A DNA stretch of 64,000 bases from positions 24,891,501 through 24,955,500 of the forward strand of contig NC_088348.1 in the NCBI RefSeq assembly GCF_036884655.1, read 5' to 3'. This DNA comes from Musa acuminata AAA Group (Eukaryota; Streptophyta; Magnoliopsida; Zingiberales; Musaceae). Each line of letters starts with the position of its first letter. Positions within the stretch are counted from its first letter, which is position 1. This document shows, one piece after another, positions 21,252-33,445 of this stretch. Under the pieces are notes generated by a model. The model did no database searches. It was not told the DNA's origin and saw nothing but the letters and a program-made list of their open reading frames with translations. Made by a program: the position numbers and the translations under genes.

Positions 21252-24200
21252 TTAGGGACAATTTGGCATGCCTAATTCCCTTCGGATGAATTCAAATTGG
21301 TCTTCATTCAAAGCTTTTGTAAATATATCTGCTAATTGATGCTTTGTGTCAATGAATTCTAGAACAACATCATTGTTAAGAACATGATTGCGTATGAAAT
21401 GATGCCTAACATCGATGTACTTAGTTCTAGAGTGCTGAATTGGATTTTTAGTAAGGCATATGGCACTAGTATTATCGCATTTTATGGGAATATTTTCAAG
21501 GTGAATTCCATAGTCTTCTAATGTATTTTTCATCCAAATTACTTGTGCACAACATGCACTTGCAGCAATGTATTCGGCTTCCGCCGTAGATAGTGCAACT
21601 GAATTTTGTTTCTTGGAAGTCCAAGAAACAAGTGCATGTCCTAAAAATTGGCATGTTCCGGATGTACTTTTTCTATTTATCTTGCATCCGCCAAAATCGG
21701 CATCTGCATAAGCTATTAGATCGAATTTTTCAGATTTTGGATACCACAATCCTAAATTTGGAGTTCCTTTAAGATACCTAAATATTCTTTTAACACTCTT
21801 AAGATGAGATAATTTAGGATTAGATTGAAACCTAGCGCAAAGTCCTATACTAAACATAATATCTGGTCTAGTCGCGGTGAGGTAGAGTAGACTACCTATC
21901 ATTCCCCTATATGTTTTTTGATCGAAATTTTCACCATTTTCATCCATATCTAACTTAGTCGCAGTACTCATAGGGGTGTTTATTGCTTTTGAATTATCTA
22001 TGTTAAATCGTTTTAACAATTCTAATGTATATTTAGATTGGTTAAGAAATATACCATCACTAAGTTGTTTGATTTGTAATCCCAAAAAGAAAGTTAATTC
22101 ACCCATTAAACTCATTTCAAATTCAAGACTCATACATTTGGCAAATGATTCACATAGTGATTCATCCGAAGAGCCAAACACAATATCGTCAACATAAATT
22201 TGCACAATAAGAAAATTATTTTCAAAATGTTTAATAAACAATGTAGTATCAACCTTGCCTTTGGTAAAATTATTTAAAATAAGAAAGGAACTAAGCCTTT
22301 CATACCAAGCTCTAGGAGCTTGTTTTAAGCCATAGAGAGCTTTAGTCAATTTGAATACATGATTAGGAAGAAGAGAATTTTCAAATCCGGGAGGTTGTTC
22401 GACAAATACTTCTTCGGAAATAAAACCATTCAAGAAAGCACTTTTAACATCCATTTGAAATAGTTTAAAATTATTACTACTAGCATAGGCAAGGAGCATC
22501 CTTATGGCTTCTAATCGAGCCACGGGAGCGAAGGTTTCTTCGTAATCGATACCTTCTTCTTGGTTGAAACCTTTGGCCACTAATCTAGCCTTGTTTCTAA
22601 CCACGATACCATTTTCGTCTTGCTTGTTTCTAAAGACCCACTTAGTACCTATGACTAAGTGGTCACTTGGTCTAGGAACAAGCTTCCATACCTCATTCCT
22701 CTCAAATTGGTTCAATTCTTCTTGCATTGCAATGATCCAAAAATCATCTTTTAAGGCTTCGTCAATTCATTTAGGTTCAATTTGAGAAAGGAAAGCGGCG
22801 TTAGCACAGAAATTTTTGAAAGAAGAACGAGTTTGAACCCCTTTTGATGTATCTCCTATAATTTGCTCTTTTGGATGAGTATCTACATACTTCCATTCTT
22901 TTGGTAAAGAAATTTCGGAAGAAGATGCATTCAAATGGCTATTTTGAGGAGAGGGTTCATTTAAATTCAAATTATCAAAACCAAGATCATCATCAAAATC
23001 ATTTTTCTTTAAATCGGAAATTTCATTAAAAACTACATGAATAGACTCTTCAATTACTAAAGTTCTTTTATTAAAAACCCGAAAAGCTTTAGAAACGAAA
23101 GAGTAACCAAGAAAGATGCCTTCATCGGATTTAGCATCAAATTTTCCTAAAGCATCCCTTTCATTTAAAATAAAGCATTTACAACCAAAAACTTTAAAAT
23201 AGGAGATGTTTGGTTTTTTGTTATTCCATAATTCATAGGGAGTTTTGGATAAGGATGGTCTTATTAGGACTCTATTCATGATGTAGCAAGCCGTATTTAC
23301 GGCTTCGGCCCAAAAGTACTTAGGTAAACTATATTCATTCAACATAGTTCTTGTCATTTCTTGTAGGTTTCTATTTTTCCTTTCAACTACTCCATTTTGT
23401 TGAGGATTTCTTGGAGTTGAGAAGTTGTGATTGTACCCATTACTTTCGCAAAAATTTTGAAAGTCACGGTTTTGGAATTCACCACCGTGATCACTCCGAA
23501 TTGATGAAATCATGAAGCCTTTTTCGTTTTGAGTGAGTTTACAAAATTTAGAGAAACACTTGAAGCAATCACTTTTGTGAGCTAAGAAATAGGTCCAAGT
23601 GTATCTAGAGTAGTCATCCACAATCACAAAAGCATATTTGCTTCCACCTAGACTTGTTGTATCAATTGGTCCAAATAAGTCCAAATGGATCAATTGTAAT
23701 GGTCTAGTAGTGCTAATTTGATTTTTTGGTTTGAAGCTTGTTTTTATTTGTTTGCCTAGTTGACATGCATCGCATACTTTGTCCTTAATAAACTTTATAT
23801 TTGGAATTCCTCATACTAATTCTTGAGATGAGATCTTAGATATTGTTTTCATGCTTGCATGGCCTAATCTCCTATGCCAAAGCCAAGCATCATCATTTAC
23901 GACGGAGAAGCACATTTCATTACTTAGTTCATCAAGATTGATGGTATAGACATTATTTTGTTTTAAAGCAATCATAGTCATGTTATGATTTGGTTTTTCA
24001 ATAATGCACATATTTGATTCAAATCTAACGATATAACCTTTATCGCATAGTTGACTAATACTCAAGAGATTATGTTTCAATCCATCAACTAGTAAGACAT
24101 CATCAATGGAAAAATTAAATTTGTTACCAATAGTTCCCTTGCCAATGATTTTGCCCTTGTTGTTGTCTCCGAAGGTAACGTACCCTTCTTCTTTGCTAGT

Positions 24201-24293
24201 GAGCATAGAGAAATGAGATGGATCTCCAGTCATATGTCTTGAGCATCCACTATCGAGATACCATCTCTTGCTCCTAGCTTGTGGGTTTGTCTA
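21252..24293 (-). pseudogene. Pol region of the Sirevirus-like element (protease, integrase, RT, RNase H)
   Basis: Continues the gag frame after a TAG at 24293-24291. Protease: DSG in WYLDSGCSRHM (about 24255). Integrase: zinc-binding HRRLGH..., then the catalytic D, D and E in LIHLDLFGP, IRSDHGGEF and NPQQNGVVERKNR. Reverse transcriptase: [40 protein letters not shown] and an intact YVDD (about 22200). RNase [17 protein letters not shown] and [11 protein letters not shown]. The frame ends at 21252. Two further stops break it: TGA at about 23813-23811 (after QELV) and TGA at about 22769-22767 (after EPK), both consistent with CGA to TGA changes. Catalytic residues look intact, so only point lesions inactivate it. 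Confidence 0.92.
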
Positions 24294-25856
24294 CAAAAGA
24301 GGATGATTTTTAGGTACCCATTTGATTTTGGGTGCCTCAAAAATTGACCCACTAACTTTGTTATTTATGATTGAATTCTTTATAGTTCCTTTAGGAACCC
24401 ATATTAATTTTTGTGAACTAATTTTCCTAAATAGGCATTTGTAGGCAATATGTCCGGATTTGCAACAAAAGTTGCATTTCATATAAGAGGAAACATGTAA
24501 TGTAGGTCCTTTTATGAAAGTGGTAGGATTTTGATGTAATCCTTTTACAAATCCAATTCCATTTCTATTTGCGATGTGACCCTTGTGTGCAAGGATCATA
24601 TCTAATCCTTTGCTACCAACCTTAAACTTGTTTAAGGTTTCCTTAAGAAGCAAATTTTCATTTTTTATTGCTTCTAAGTGCTCACACTTAGAGCATGGAG
24701 GAGTTTGAAGACTATCAAACTTATCTTGTAGCAAAGCATGCTCTTTCTTTAAGATACTTAACTTCTTGCTAACAGTTCTACATTCATCAAATAATTCATG
24801 AAAAGTGATAGATAGTTCTTCAAAAGATAAATCTTCATTAAATAAATCACATACCTCTTCTCCTAACGCCATTAGCGCGTAATGAGCAACTTGCTCGGTG
24901 TTGGACTCCTCTTCTTCGGATGCGTTTGAATCATCCCACGTTGCCTTGAACGCCTTCTTCTTTGATGTTCTCTTTTTGGCTTGAGGACAATCGTTCTTAT
25001 AGTGTCCCGGTTTTTTGCATTCATAGCAAATCACTTGGTCCTTCTTTTGTTCAAATTTATTTTTTGTATTATTTTTAAATCTGTTCTTTCTTAAATATTT
25101 TTTAAATTTTTGAGTCAAAAGTGCAATGTCATTGTCACTATCCTCATCACTTGATGTTCCTTTCAAGTGGTCTTCTTGTGATTTGAGTGCCATATCCTTC
25201 CTGTTCTTTGGAAGGAGGTTCTCGAGCTCGTCATGAGCTTGACATGTCATTTCGTAGGTCATTAGAGACCCAATGAGTTCTTCAAGAGGGAATGCTTTAA
25301 GGTCTTTGGCCTCTTGAATGGCCGTAACTTTTGGATCCCAACTTTTAGGGAGGGATCTTAAGATTTTAGTTATTAGTTCAAAGTTTATAAAATCTTTACC
25401 AAGAGCTTTGAATCCATTGATGACATCCGTAAACCGGGTGTACATGTCTCCGATGGACTCACTTGGTTTCATTCGGAAAAGTTCGTAAGAGTGCACAAGG
25501 ATGTTGATTTTGGACTTTTTCACTCGGCTAGTGCCTTCATGAGTGACCTCAAGAGTTCTCCAAATATCAAAAGCCGAATCACACATTGAAACACGATTAA
25601 ATTCGTTTTTGTCTAGTGCACAAAATAAGGCATTCATAGCCTTTGCATTTAAAGCAAAAACCTTCTTCTCCGATTCATCCCATTCGCTCATCGGAAGAGA
25701 AGATTTTTGAAATCCATTCTCGACAATAGACCAAAGCTCAAAGTCCATAGAAATGAGGAAGATTCTCATGCGAGTCTTCTAATATGTGTAATCCGACCCA
25801 TTAAACAAAGGTGGTCGTGCAATAGAATGACCCTCTTGCATGTCGGAGTAAGCCAT
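24294..25856 (-). pseudogene. Gag of the Sirevirus-like element
   Basis: The likely start is ATG at 25856 (MAYSDMQEGHSIARPP), because the older relative shares this region and the ATG lies about 50 bp from the primer site. TAG at 25781-25779 (codon 26) replaces the Trp that the outer element keeps in YIYWKTRM, so protein can now only start at 25769. Then comes a retrotransposon gag/UBN2-type region, a CCHC knuckle CYECKKPGHYKNDC (about 25015), an acidic and coiled-coil part, and a second knuckle-like CNFCCKSGHIAYKC near the C-terminus. The TAG at 24293-24291 separates it from protease in the same frame; whether this was a programmed stop or is a lesion cannot be told. Confidence 0.88.
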
Positions 25857-25895
25857 CTCTCTTGGGTATTAAACCAAATATGAGAGATAACCTTA

Positions 25896-25906
25896 CTCTG
25901 ATACCA
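25896..25906 (-). other. Primer-binding site (tRNA-iMet type) of the Sirevirus-like element
   Basis: TGGTATCAGAG on the minus strand, two bases inside the 5' LTR edge. It matches the 3' end of plant initiator tRNA-Met. Confidence 0.93.
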
Positions 25907-25908
25907 CT

Positions 25909-27107
25909 TGTTAGGATCGGAGCGGCACTAAGAGGGGGGGGGTGAATTAGTGCAGCGGATTAAAACTTCGATTTTAATCAAAATCTTTCGTATGTTAAGA
26001 ACGAAACTTGAAAAGTTTAACTTGAAGGCGTATTCTTAAAGTTGCGCAGCAAGAGTAATAAGGAACTAAAGCAGTAAGAAGATTTGCAGTAATGTAAATG
26101 ACAATAATAAAATGCAAACCAGAGATTACGCCGATTTTTAGAGTGGTTTGGTCAAATGACCTACTCCACTTGCGAGGCCCCTCTTCGATGAGGCTCCCAC
26201 CTTCCACTAGCAAGTCTCTTGAAATGGAAGGGTAAACACCCCTCTTACAACCTTTTACAAGCAGCTCAACCTCTTACAAATTTTCAATAAAAAAGAAGGA
26301 GGAGAACTCTCTAACAAATTGAAAACAAGACTTGCTAAGACTTTCTAAGACTTTTCTCTCAATCAAAATGCTTCACAAAAGTTGTAACCTCAGCTGAGAT
26401 TTGAGGGGTATTTATAGGCCTCAAGAGGATTCAAATTTTGGGCTCCAAAATTTGAATTCTCTTAGGGTTCCTGGTGCTGGAGGTTCCACCGCCCATCCAG
26501 GCGGTGCCACCGCCCAGCGCTCGGGTGCTGGACGGTGCAACCGCCCAGCCAAGAAGGTGTCACCGCCCAGCCAGGCGGTGCCACCGCCTGGCTCTCCAAT
26601 TCATTTGTTTGGCTTAATTTTAGCCCAAACCAAATCTGACTTTGGGCCCAGTTGGCCCCTAACCAGGATATAGGATTATCTCTTATTCCTAATCCTAATT
26701 ACAGGTGAACTACATAACACAAAAAAAACATCCTAAGCAAGTTTTTTAACCGCGAACGTCGAGTCTTGTTCCGGCGAGCTTTCCGACGAACTTCTTCCGA
26801 CGGACTCCCTGCAAGCTCCCAATCTTTGTGATGACTTTAACGAGTAGCCGAGCCTTCTTGGTGATCTCCGCGAGCCTCCGACGATTTCTTCGGCGAACTT
26901 CTGACACGTTCCCGATTTCTTCTCGGATGGTTCCGGCAGCATCTCCGATGATTCTTCAGTCTCTTAAACGTCCATCGAGCTCGACTCCGGTATCCTTGCT
27001 TTATGTTTTCTGGTTATCGTAGTTAATCCTGCACACTTAACTCAATAATATGGATTAGATCAATTAACCCACCAATTGATTATATCATCAAAATCCGAGA
27101 TTCAACA
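25909..27107 (-). repeat. 5' LTR of the inner Sirevirus-like element
   Basis: 1199 bp; partner of 17759-18952. TATA box TATAAATA on the minus strand at 26416-26409 and the same palindromic GC boxes upstream of it. Two extra Gs in the poly-G run and a 3-bp insertion (AAGAAGG) account for the length difference. Confidence 0.95.
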
Positions 27108-27112
27108 TTTTC

Positions 27113-27826
27113 ACACTCCAAGATTTCAATATTTTGTTCACACTTTCGTGCCCTTTCATGCAGAAAAGGGTGGGGTATTTATAGGCCCCAATGACTTTAA
27201 AATTGGAGCCAAAAAGTGTCATCCCGGGATTTCTCGGGTACTAACGGTACCACTGCTCAGTCTGGGTGGTACCACCGCCTGATAGAGCTTGGAGACCGAG
27301 CTCTAATGGTACCACTGCCTGGTAGCATTAACTGCCGGTAGTATCACTGCCCAGTCTGGGTGGTACCACTGCCCAGACCACCTGGGAGACTGAGTCCCAA
27401 GCGGTGCTACCACCGACCGTGACTTCAGGTGTTGAATGGGCTATTCAATCGGCCCAATTCAGCCTTATTAAGGGCCCAATTGGCCCCTAACTGAGTTAGT
27501 GGGATTACCTCTCAATCCTAACTTAACTTATAGTCTAACTACGATAATTAAGATATTTAACTAAATAATGTCTGGTATGTCAATTGTTCTCTCAGTGAAC
27601 TTCCAAAAAACTTCTCGGCGAACTTCCGACGAACTCTCGGTGAGCTTTTGACAAACTTCCGGCACATTATCCGAATCTTCGACGTATCATCTGATCTTTG
27701 ACTCTGACACAATATCTGCTTTATGTCTTATCACTATCGTAGTTAATCCTACACACTTATCTCAATATATAAATTAGATCAAATAATTTACCAATTTATT
27801 TCATCATCAAAATCCGAGATTCAACA
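27113..27826 (-). mobile_element. Outer Sirevirus-like 5' LTR, second part
   Basis: Continuation of 17327-17758 after the nested insertion; it ends CCGAGATTCAACA at 27826 like the inner LTR. It has its own palindromes, GGTGGT/ACCACC at 27265-27276 and GTGGT/ACCAC at 27360-27369, where the inner family has CGGTG-N-CACCG. TATTTATA (minus TATAAATA) lies at about 27176-27183. Confidence 0.85.
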
Positions 27827-28506
27827 TATGAGTCGAGTGAATTACTATGGGGATAATAATCTATTGAGCCAGAAGGAATTCTGATAGATATAACTCACAA
27901 CCAGTTTGATATTGGGCCTAGAGGGTCACACACATATGGTAGTTGTTGCGATGAGTAGAGCTTCAAATATGAGATATCCGCTGGAGCCCCTATTTTATTG
28001 AATATCTAATAAGCCCCTGAATTATTTGATTATACGGATGAGATCCAATAATCTAATAAGCATGGGTAGTTGGATTGAGATCAAATACCCAATAAAGTAG
28101 GATATATTATGGTTAAATTGATAGGAGGGCTCTATAAATAGGAGAGAACCAAAGGGTCATATGCTAGGCTTCTTAGTTACCACCTCCTATTCTCCTCTTT
28201 TATTCTCCTCCTTAGATAGTAGGTGTGAAGATTTGGGTAGCACTTTGAGGAGCGTCTTTGTAGCCAATACCGTGTGGATCACCGCTAGAGAGGATGATAG
28301 TTGACCTCCTTCATCCTCCCCCACAAATCTAGGAATTCAATGATATACCGATCTCACTAGATAACATAACTATCTCACATGTGGTTTTTAGTTTTATAAT
28401 TTTTGCATATCAATCTTCACTCGACGATGAACATGTTTTGAGAAATCTGGGGTTTTTGTTTTCTATTTTTTCGTTGCGCATGTGATGTGGCCCCTAGATT
28501 TCTATA
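27827..28506 (+). mobile_element. 3' half of a Copia LTR (family of 45335-46828), cut by the outer Sirevirus
   Basis: Begins inside the LTR at ATGAGTCGAGTGAATTACTA and follows the family sequence through ATTGGGCCTAGAGGGTCACA, CTCTATAAATAGGAG and GTGTGGATCACCGCTAGAGA to GCGCATGTGATG. The 5' half is missing because the outer Sirevirus-like element inserted here and later lost its far side. Confidence 0.8.
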
Positions 28507-29402
28507 CTCTAACCCATCTCCTTGCATCCTATGCTCTGTCGTCAGGTAAACTATATAAATATGCTCTAATGCATATATTCGTTTGAAAGTATGAACTTTG
28601 GATGCGATCCTTAACAAATCCTTTGATGTAAACATAATTATCAAGTTCTCATGACATACATTACACTTCGGCGTGAGGTCAACTCATAACACAAATGAAG
28701 CAGATGATATGGTCAATATTTTTCGACCAATCAAAACTCGATAAGTGGGGCCTAGTCAACCATATTTATCATGTCATCATGAATTAGAAGAGAGAATATA
28801 CTTTATATTATTCTTTATTCTTAAAATGTTCCTCTCTAATATGAGTTTCTCAAAACCTTCACATAGGACCTCGAATGAACTGAAGTATTGAAGTGTCATA
28901 ACACCGATGTTAGTTTTATACATGATACTTGTGACACGAGGGACTATGTAAAACTTTTTAATAATGGGTTAAGTCAACTAACTACGCGACATGGATAGGT
29001 GGTCGATTCTGGCACTAACAATGTCTAAAAAGAGAAGTGACTCATAAGAAAAAGATGAACAGGCCTTTTCCATGGTTGGATATGTTGAAAAGTCGATATG
29101 CACAACCTCACCACTAATATCCATGGCTAGTCAAATTACAAATGAACGACTTTAGTATTGTACCAAAGTACACCCTCATTAGTGTGACTCATACTTTTGT
29201 CAAATTAAATAATCAGCTATTAAGTAAGATGACACCCATAAAAAAAAACTTGTTTATGTTTGACGATGTAAAAAAGGACTAATCAATATAACAAAACCAA
29301 CAGCTGTACGAAGAACAAGGGCTACACAGTACTAATCCAACCTCAAAAGTAACATAGTATAGGACTAAGAATATAACAGAATATAATTATTCATGATCAT
29401 AA
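28507..29402. other. Unrecognised AT-rich DNA
   Basis: No LTR ends, domains or RNA genes seen. The last 47 bases (29356-29402) match 15729-15776 and are the left edge of the duplicated tRNA-Arg/P450 region. Confidence 0.5.
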
Positions 29403-29520
29403 TGTTAACATAAAATCTATAACATGTTATATTAAATATAAAAATAATCTTTTATATCAGAATCCAATTAGTTATATTATTTATATCTTATCTAATTATA
29501 AAGGGCCACAAAATCTAATA
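29403..29520 (-). repeat. 3' LTR of the old minus-strand Copia, internally deleted
   Basis: Only 118 bp. Its two ends match the ends of the 395-bp LTR at 40226-40620 (CATAAAATYTATAA and ATAATCTTTTAT; then ATCTAATTATAAAGGGCCACA-type end), but about 277 bp from the middle is missing. Confidence 0.75.
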
Positions 29521-29968
29521 TTCTCCCACTTGACCCATTAATTGATAAAATATAAAAAAATATTCAAAATCAAAATAAATAAAATAAAATTTGTTTAAAA
29601 ATAATTTTACCTAATTGGATTTTAAAAAATTTTGAAAAGTATTTTATACATGGCCATGAATTTTAAAACAAGCCAATAAGTCCAATAAACACAATAATAC
29701 TATATTAAGTCCAACTATCAATGCGAGTCAAAGCAGTTGTATATCATCAATATCATACTTCCTTCTATGTACTACAACATTGTTAGTTTTTTCATAATAT
29801 AGTCCATAATGACCCTTGTAATTTGTCTTGTCAAGACAATCCTATTATTATATTTAACTATAATATGCATAAATATAAATATAAATAGGATAGCAGAAAT
29901 AAATAACTTTAATTAAGCAAGAAAATTATCAATAATAGTATCCACTTAAACATGCATCACTGTATCTT

Positions 29969-32900
29969 TTATGACTTGTTCACAAGCTCCATTCTAGGAA
30001 TATATTCTTTAAATATTTTACACTGTAAAGCTTTTATTAATGGATCAACAATCATCATAGTGGTGTTTAGGTTCTTAATTGACACTTGTTGTTTCTGAAC
30101 TCTTTCTCTAACCACCAAGTACTTTATCTTGATGTGCTTAGAACTACTAGAGTACTTGTCATTCTTAGAGAAGAAAATTGTTGCGGGGTTATCATAAAAT
30201 ATCTTTAGTGGCCTGATAATTGAGTCGATCATACCAAATCCTGAGATGAAATTTTACAGTCATAAAGCTTAATTTGTGGCCTCAAAGCATGCCATAAATT
30301 CAGCTTCCATTGTTGATGATGCAATAAGCGATTGTTTTACACTTTTTCAAGAAATTGCCTCACCAACTAACATAAATACAAATCCTGAAGTGGACTTCCT
30401 ACTGTCGAGGCAATTTACAAAATCAACATATGAATATCTTGAATATCTCGTCATTTCAAGCTCATCTGATCTCTTGTATACTTCAAGCTCATCTGATCTC
30501 TTGTATATGAGCGTATAATCTTTCATCCCCTATGGATATCTCATTACTTTCTTTGCAGTTTTCTAATGTTCTATTCCTGGGTTGCATTGGTATCTTCCTA
30601 CTATTGCAACTGCAAAACTGATATTTAGTCTTGTATATGTTCGAGCATATAATAAACTTCCAATTACGCACCCATAAGGAATATTCTTCATTTGATTTTT
30701 TTCTAAGTTATTTTTCGGACATTGGTTTTGGCTGAATTTTTCACCTCTAGTAATAGGTATATCATTGGCCGAGCAAAGATACATATTAAATCTCTCCAAG
30801 ATACGATTAATATATCCTTTCTGAGATAATCCTAATAATCCTTGAGATCTATCCTTGAATATCTCAATTCCAATAACATAGGTTGCCTCATTCATATCAA
30901 TCATCTTAAAGTTCTTATTGAGAAATATCTTTGTTTCATGCAATAAACCAAGATCACTACTAGCAAATAAAATATCATCAATATATAAGACTAATATAAT
31001 AAACTTGTTCCCACTTACCTTCAGATATAAACAATGATCAACAGTTTTTTCTTAAATCCGAATGAAGTAATGGTATTATGAAACTTTATATACCATTGTT
31101 GTTTAGAAGCTTGTTTAAGGCCATAAATAAATTTCTTAAGTTTACACGCCCAACTTTTGTTTTCCTTTTCTATGAATCTTTCATGTTATTCTATATAGAT
31201 TTCCTCATCCATATCTCCATTCAGAAATATTATTTTCACATCCATCTGATATAACTCAAGATCATAATGAGCTACTAATGCCATGATGATTCTCAACGAG
31301 TCCTTTCTAAAAATTAAAGAAAAAATCTCATTATAGTCGATGTTTTCTTTCTAAGAAAAACCTTTTGTCACAAGTCCGACTTTATATTATTTGATATTGC
31401 CCATTAAGTCACAGTTTATCTTAAAGACTCATTTACAACTGACTCTTTTATAATTATTGGGCAATTCAACGAGTTTCCCAAACCATTCTGACCATTGATT
31501 TTAACTCTTCTTTCATTGCATCATACCATTTTTCAAAATCGTTACTTTCTATGGCTTGTGAAAATGATAAGGGGTCTTTTTTTATTCCTATATCATAATT
31601 CGATTCTTGTAGATATACCACATAATCATCGGAAATTGCATGTTTCCTTTTCCTTTGAGATCTTCTCAAAGCTGCCAATTGTGATTGTTCTATAAGATCA
31701 TTAGCAGTGACATCAACATCATGCAAGAGTTCTTCGATGTTATTTTGTTGTTCACCCTCGTCAATGCTCTCATTAATTTGAGGAATAATAATTTCTCGAA
31801 TAGGAGATGATACGGAAGAATTAACCTGAATCTCCTCAATATCAAAATTGATCATTCGAGATTTTTTACTCCCACTTAGTTTGTTATTTTCTAGGAATCT
31901 TGCATTACCATATTCTACTATCGTCGTGCTATGATTAGGGCAATAAAATATGTATCCCTTGGATTTGTTTGGATAACTAATAAAATATCCAAAAATAGTT
32001 CTTAGATCCAATTTCTTTTCATGTAGATTGAATACTCTTATCTCTATAGGACACCCTCATATATGTAAATGTCTCAAATTAAACTTTCTACCAATCCATA
32101 ACTTAATTGGAGATGATGGAACTGACTTACTATGAACCATGTTCAAGATATACATAGCTGTCCTAAGAGCTTCACCCCACATTGACTCAAGTACAGAGGA
32201 AAAACTCGTCATACTCCTAACTATATCCATAAGAGTATGATTTCACCTTTTAATAACACCGTTCTACTGTGGCACACCTAGTAATACATATTGAGCACAA
32301 ATACCTCGTTGTTCTAAGAATCTAACTAAAGGACCAATATTATGATCAAATTCATCATATTTGCTATAAAATTCACCACCCCTATTAGATCTGACAATTA
32401 TAACTTTTCTATCTAATTGTCTCTCGACCTTATTTATGTATACTTCAAAAGTGTCAATGGCCTGAGACTTTTCATGTATTAGATAAATATAGTCATATCT
32501 TGACAGACCATCTATAAATATGATGAAATACCTTTCTCCACTAAAACAAAAAATATGGAGTGGCATGCAAATATCAGTATGAATAATCTCAATGAGTTCT
32601 TTACTTATTGTGGCATTTTTCTTTACATGTTTAGTTTACTTTCTCTTAATGCAATCTATACAAACATCAAATTTAGTGAAGTCTAAATGTTATAAAATAT
32701 TATCCTTCACTAATATTTCAATTATTTCCTTAGATATATGTATCAATCGTCTATGTCACAATATAGAACATTTTTCATTATTGAAACTATATTTTAATCC
32801 AACACTTGATTGTAGGGTCAATAATATATTTGCAAACTCAAGATTCAAATTAATTCTGTATAAATCATCACACAGAATTACAAAACTAATTTTTATTGAA

Positions 32901-32999
32901 TCATAAAATATATTAAGTTTACCATTATCAAATTAAAGGTAATATCCTAATTCTAGATAGAGAGATTAAATTTCTAGAAATAGTAGGAACATAACATGT
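29969..32999 (-). pseudogene. Integrase, reverse transcriptase and RNase H remains of the old Copia
   Basis: Read from right to left: integrase core at 32566-32264 (FIIFIDGLSRYDYIYL; catalytic Asp of the RSDRGGEF motif changed to Asn, VRSNRGGEF), continuing in pieces to 31850; start of reverse transcriptase near 31520; an intact YIDD near 30975; the tail and RNase H at 30943-30563 (YVIGIEIFKDRSQGLLGLSQ, YARTYTRLNISFAV) and 30232-29969 (FYDNPATIFFSKN). Frames are broken many times. Order integrase before RT identifies Copia. Confidence 0.85.
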
Positions 33000-33445
33000 T
33001 GTCATGGACAAACTTCTAAACAAGATGTTTGATGTAATGCTTATGTATGTCCGTGTCTTTTGGCATGTTCATGCCTTGTACAACATGTAGAGGGGCGGTC
33101 GAAGGCTTAATAGTCCCATTTTAGTTGGGTTGGTGGCCTCTTTAGGCTTGTAAATAAAGGTTGTGTCATGTGGACACATGCGAGAGATTTTTGGTCTATA
33201 ATGGACCATTTTACCCTTTGTTGTGTAACTGTTCAGAGCTTGTAAAGTCTGTTTGTAATTTGCATTGTCTATGAAGTGTTTTTCGGAGATGTTTGCTTGT
33301 GGATCCCGATTGAGGCGTTCTCTCTAATCCGTTCTCTCTTTTGTTGGTCCTAAGGGACAATGGGAGGCTTCGGGGAGACTGACCTTTGCGGACGGACACA
33401 CAAGGGTGCCGCACAACTTAGGCAAAACTAGCTAAGTTTGTGACA
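33000..33445 (+). repeat. 5' LTR of the LARD-like element
   Basis: 446 bp, TGTCATGGACAAAC to TTTGTGACA; partner 37113-37558. Confidence 0.92.

Larger units (their letters stand above)
17759..27107 (-). mobile_element. Nearly complete Sirevirus-like Ty1/Copia retrotransposon, young
   Basis: A 9.35-kb element on the minus strand: 5' LTR 25909-27107, iMet primer site 25896-25906, a single gag-pol frame 25856-21252, an extra ORF in env position 20814-19666, polypurine tract 18953-18967 and 3' LTR 17759-18952. Flanks are CTTTC (17754-17758) and TTTTC (27108-27112), a 5-bp target duplication with one change. The LTRs differ at about 15-17 positions plus small indels over 1.19 kb (counted by eye), so the insertion is recent. 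The coding frame has only four in-frame stops. Copia order (integrase before reverse transcriptase), a large gag with two zinc knuckles and an extra ORF after pol are the Sirevirus layout. Confidence 0.93.
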
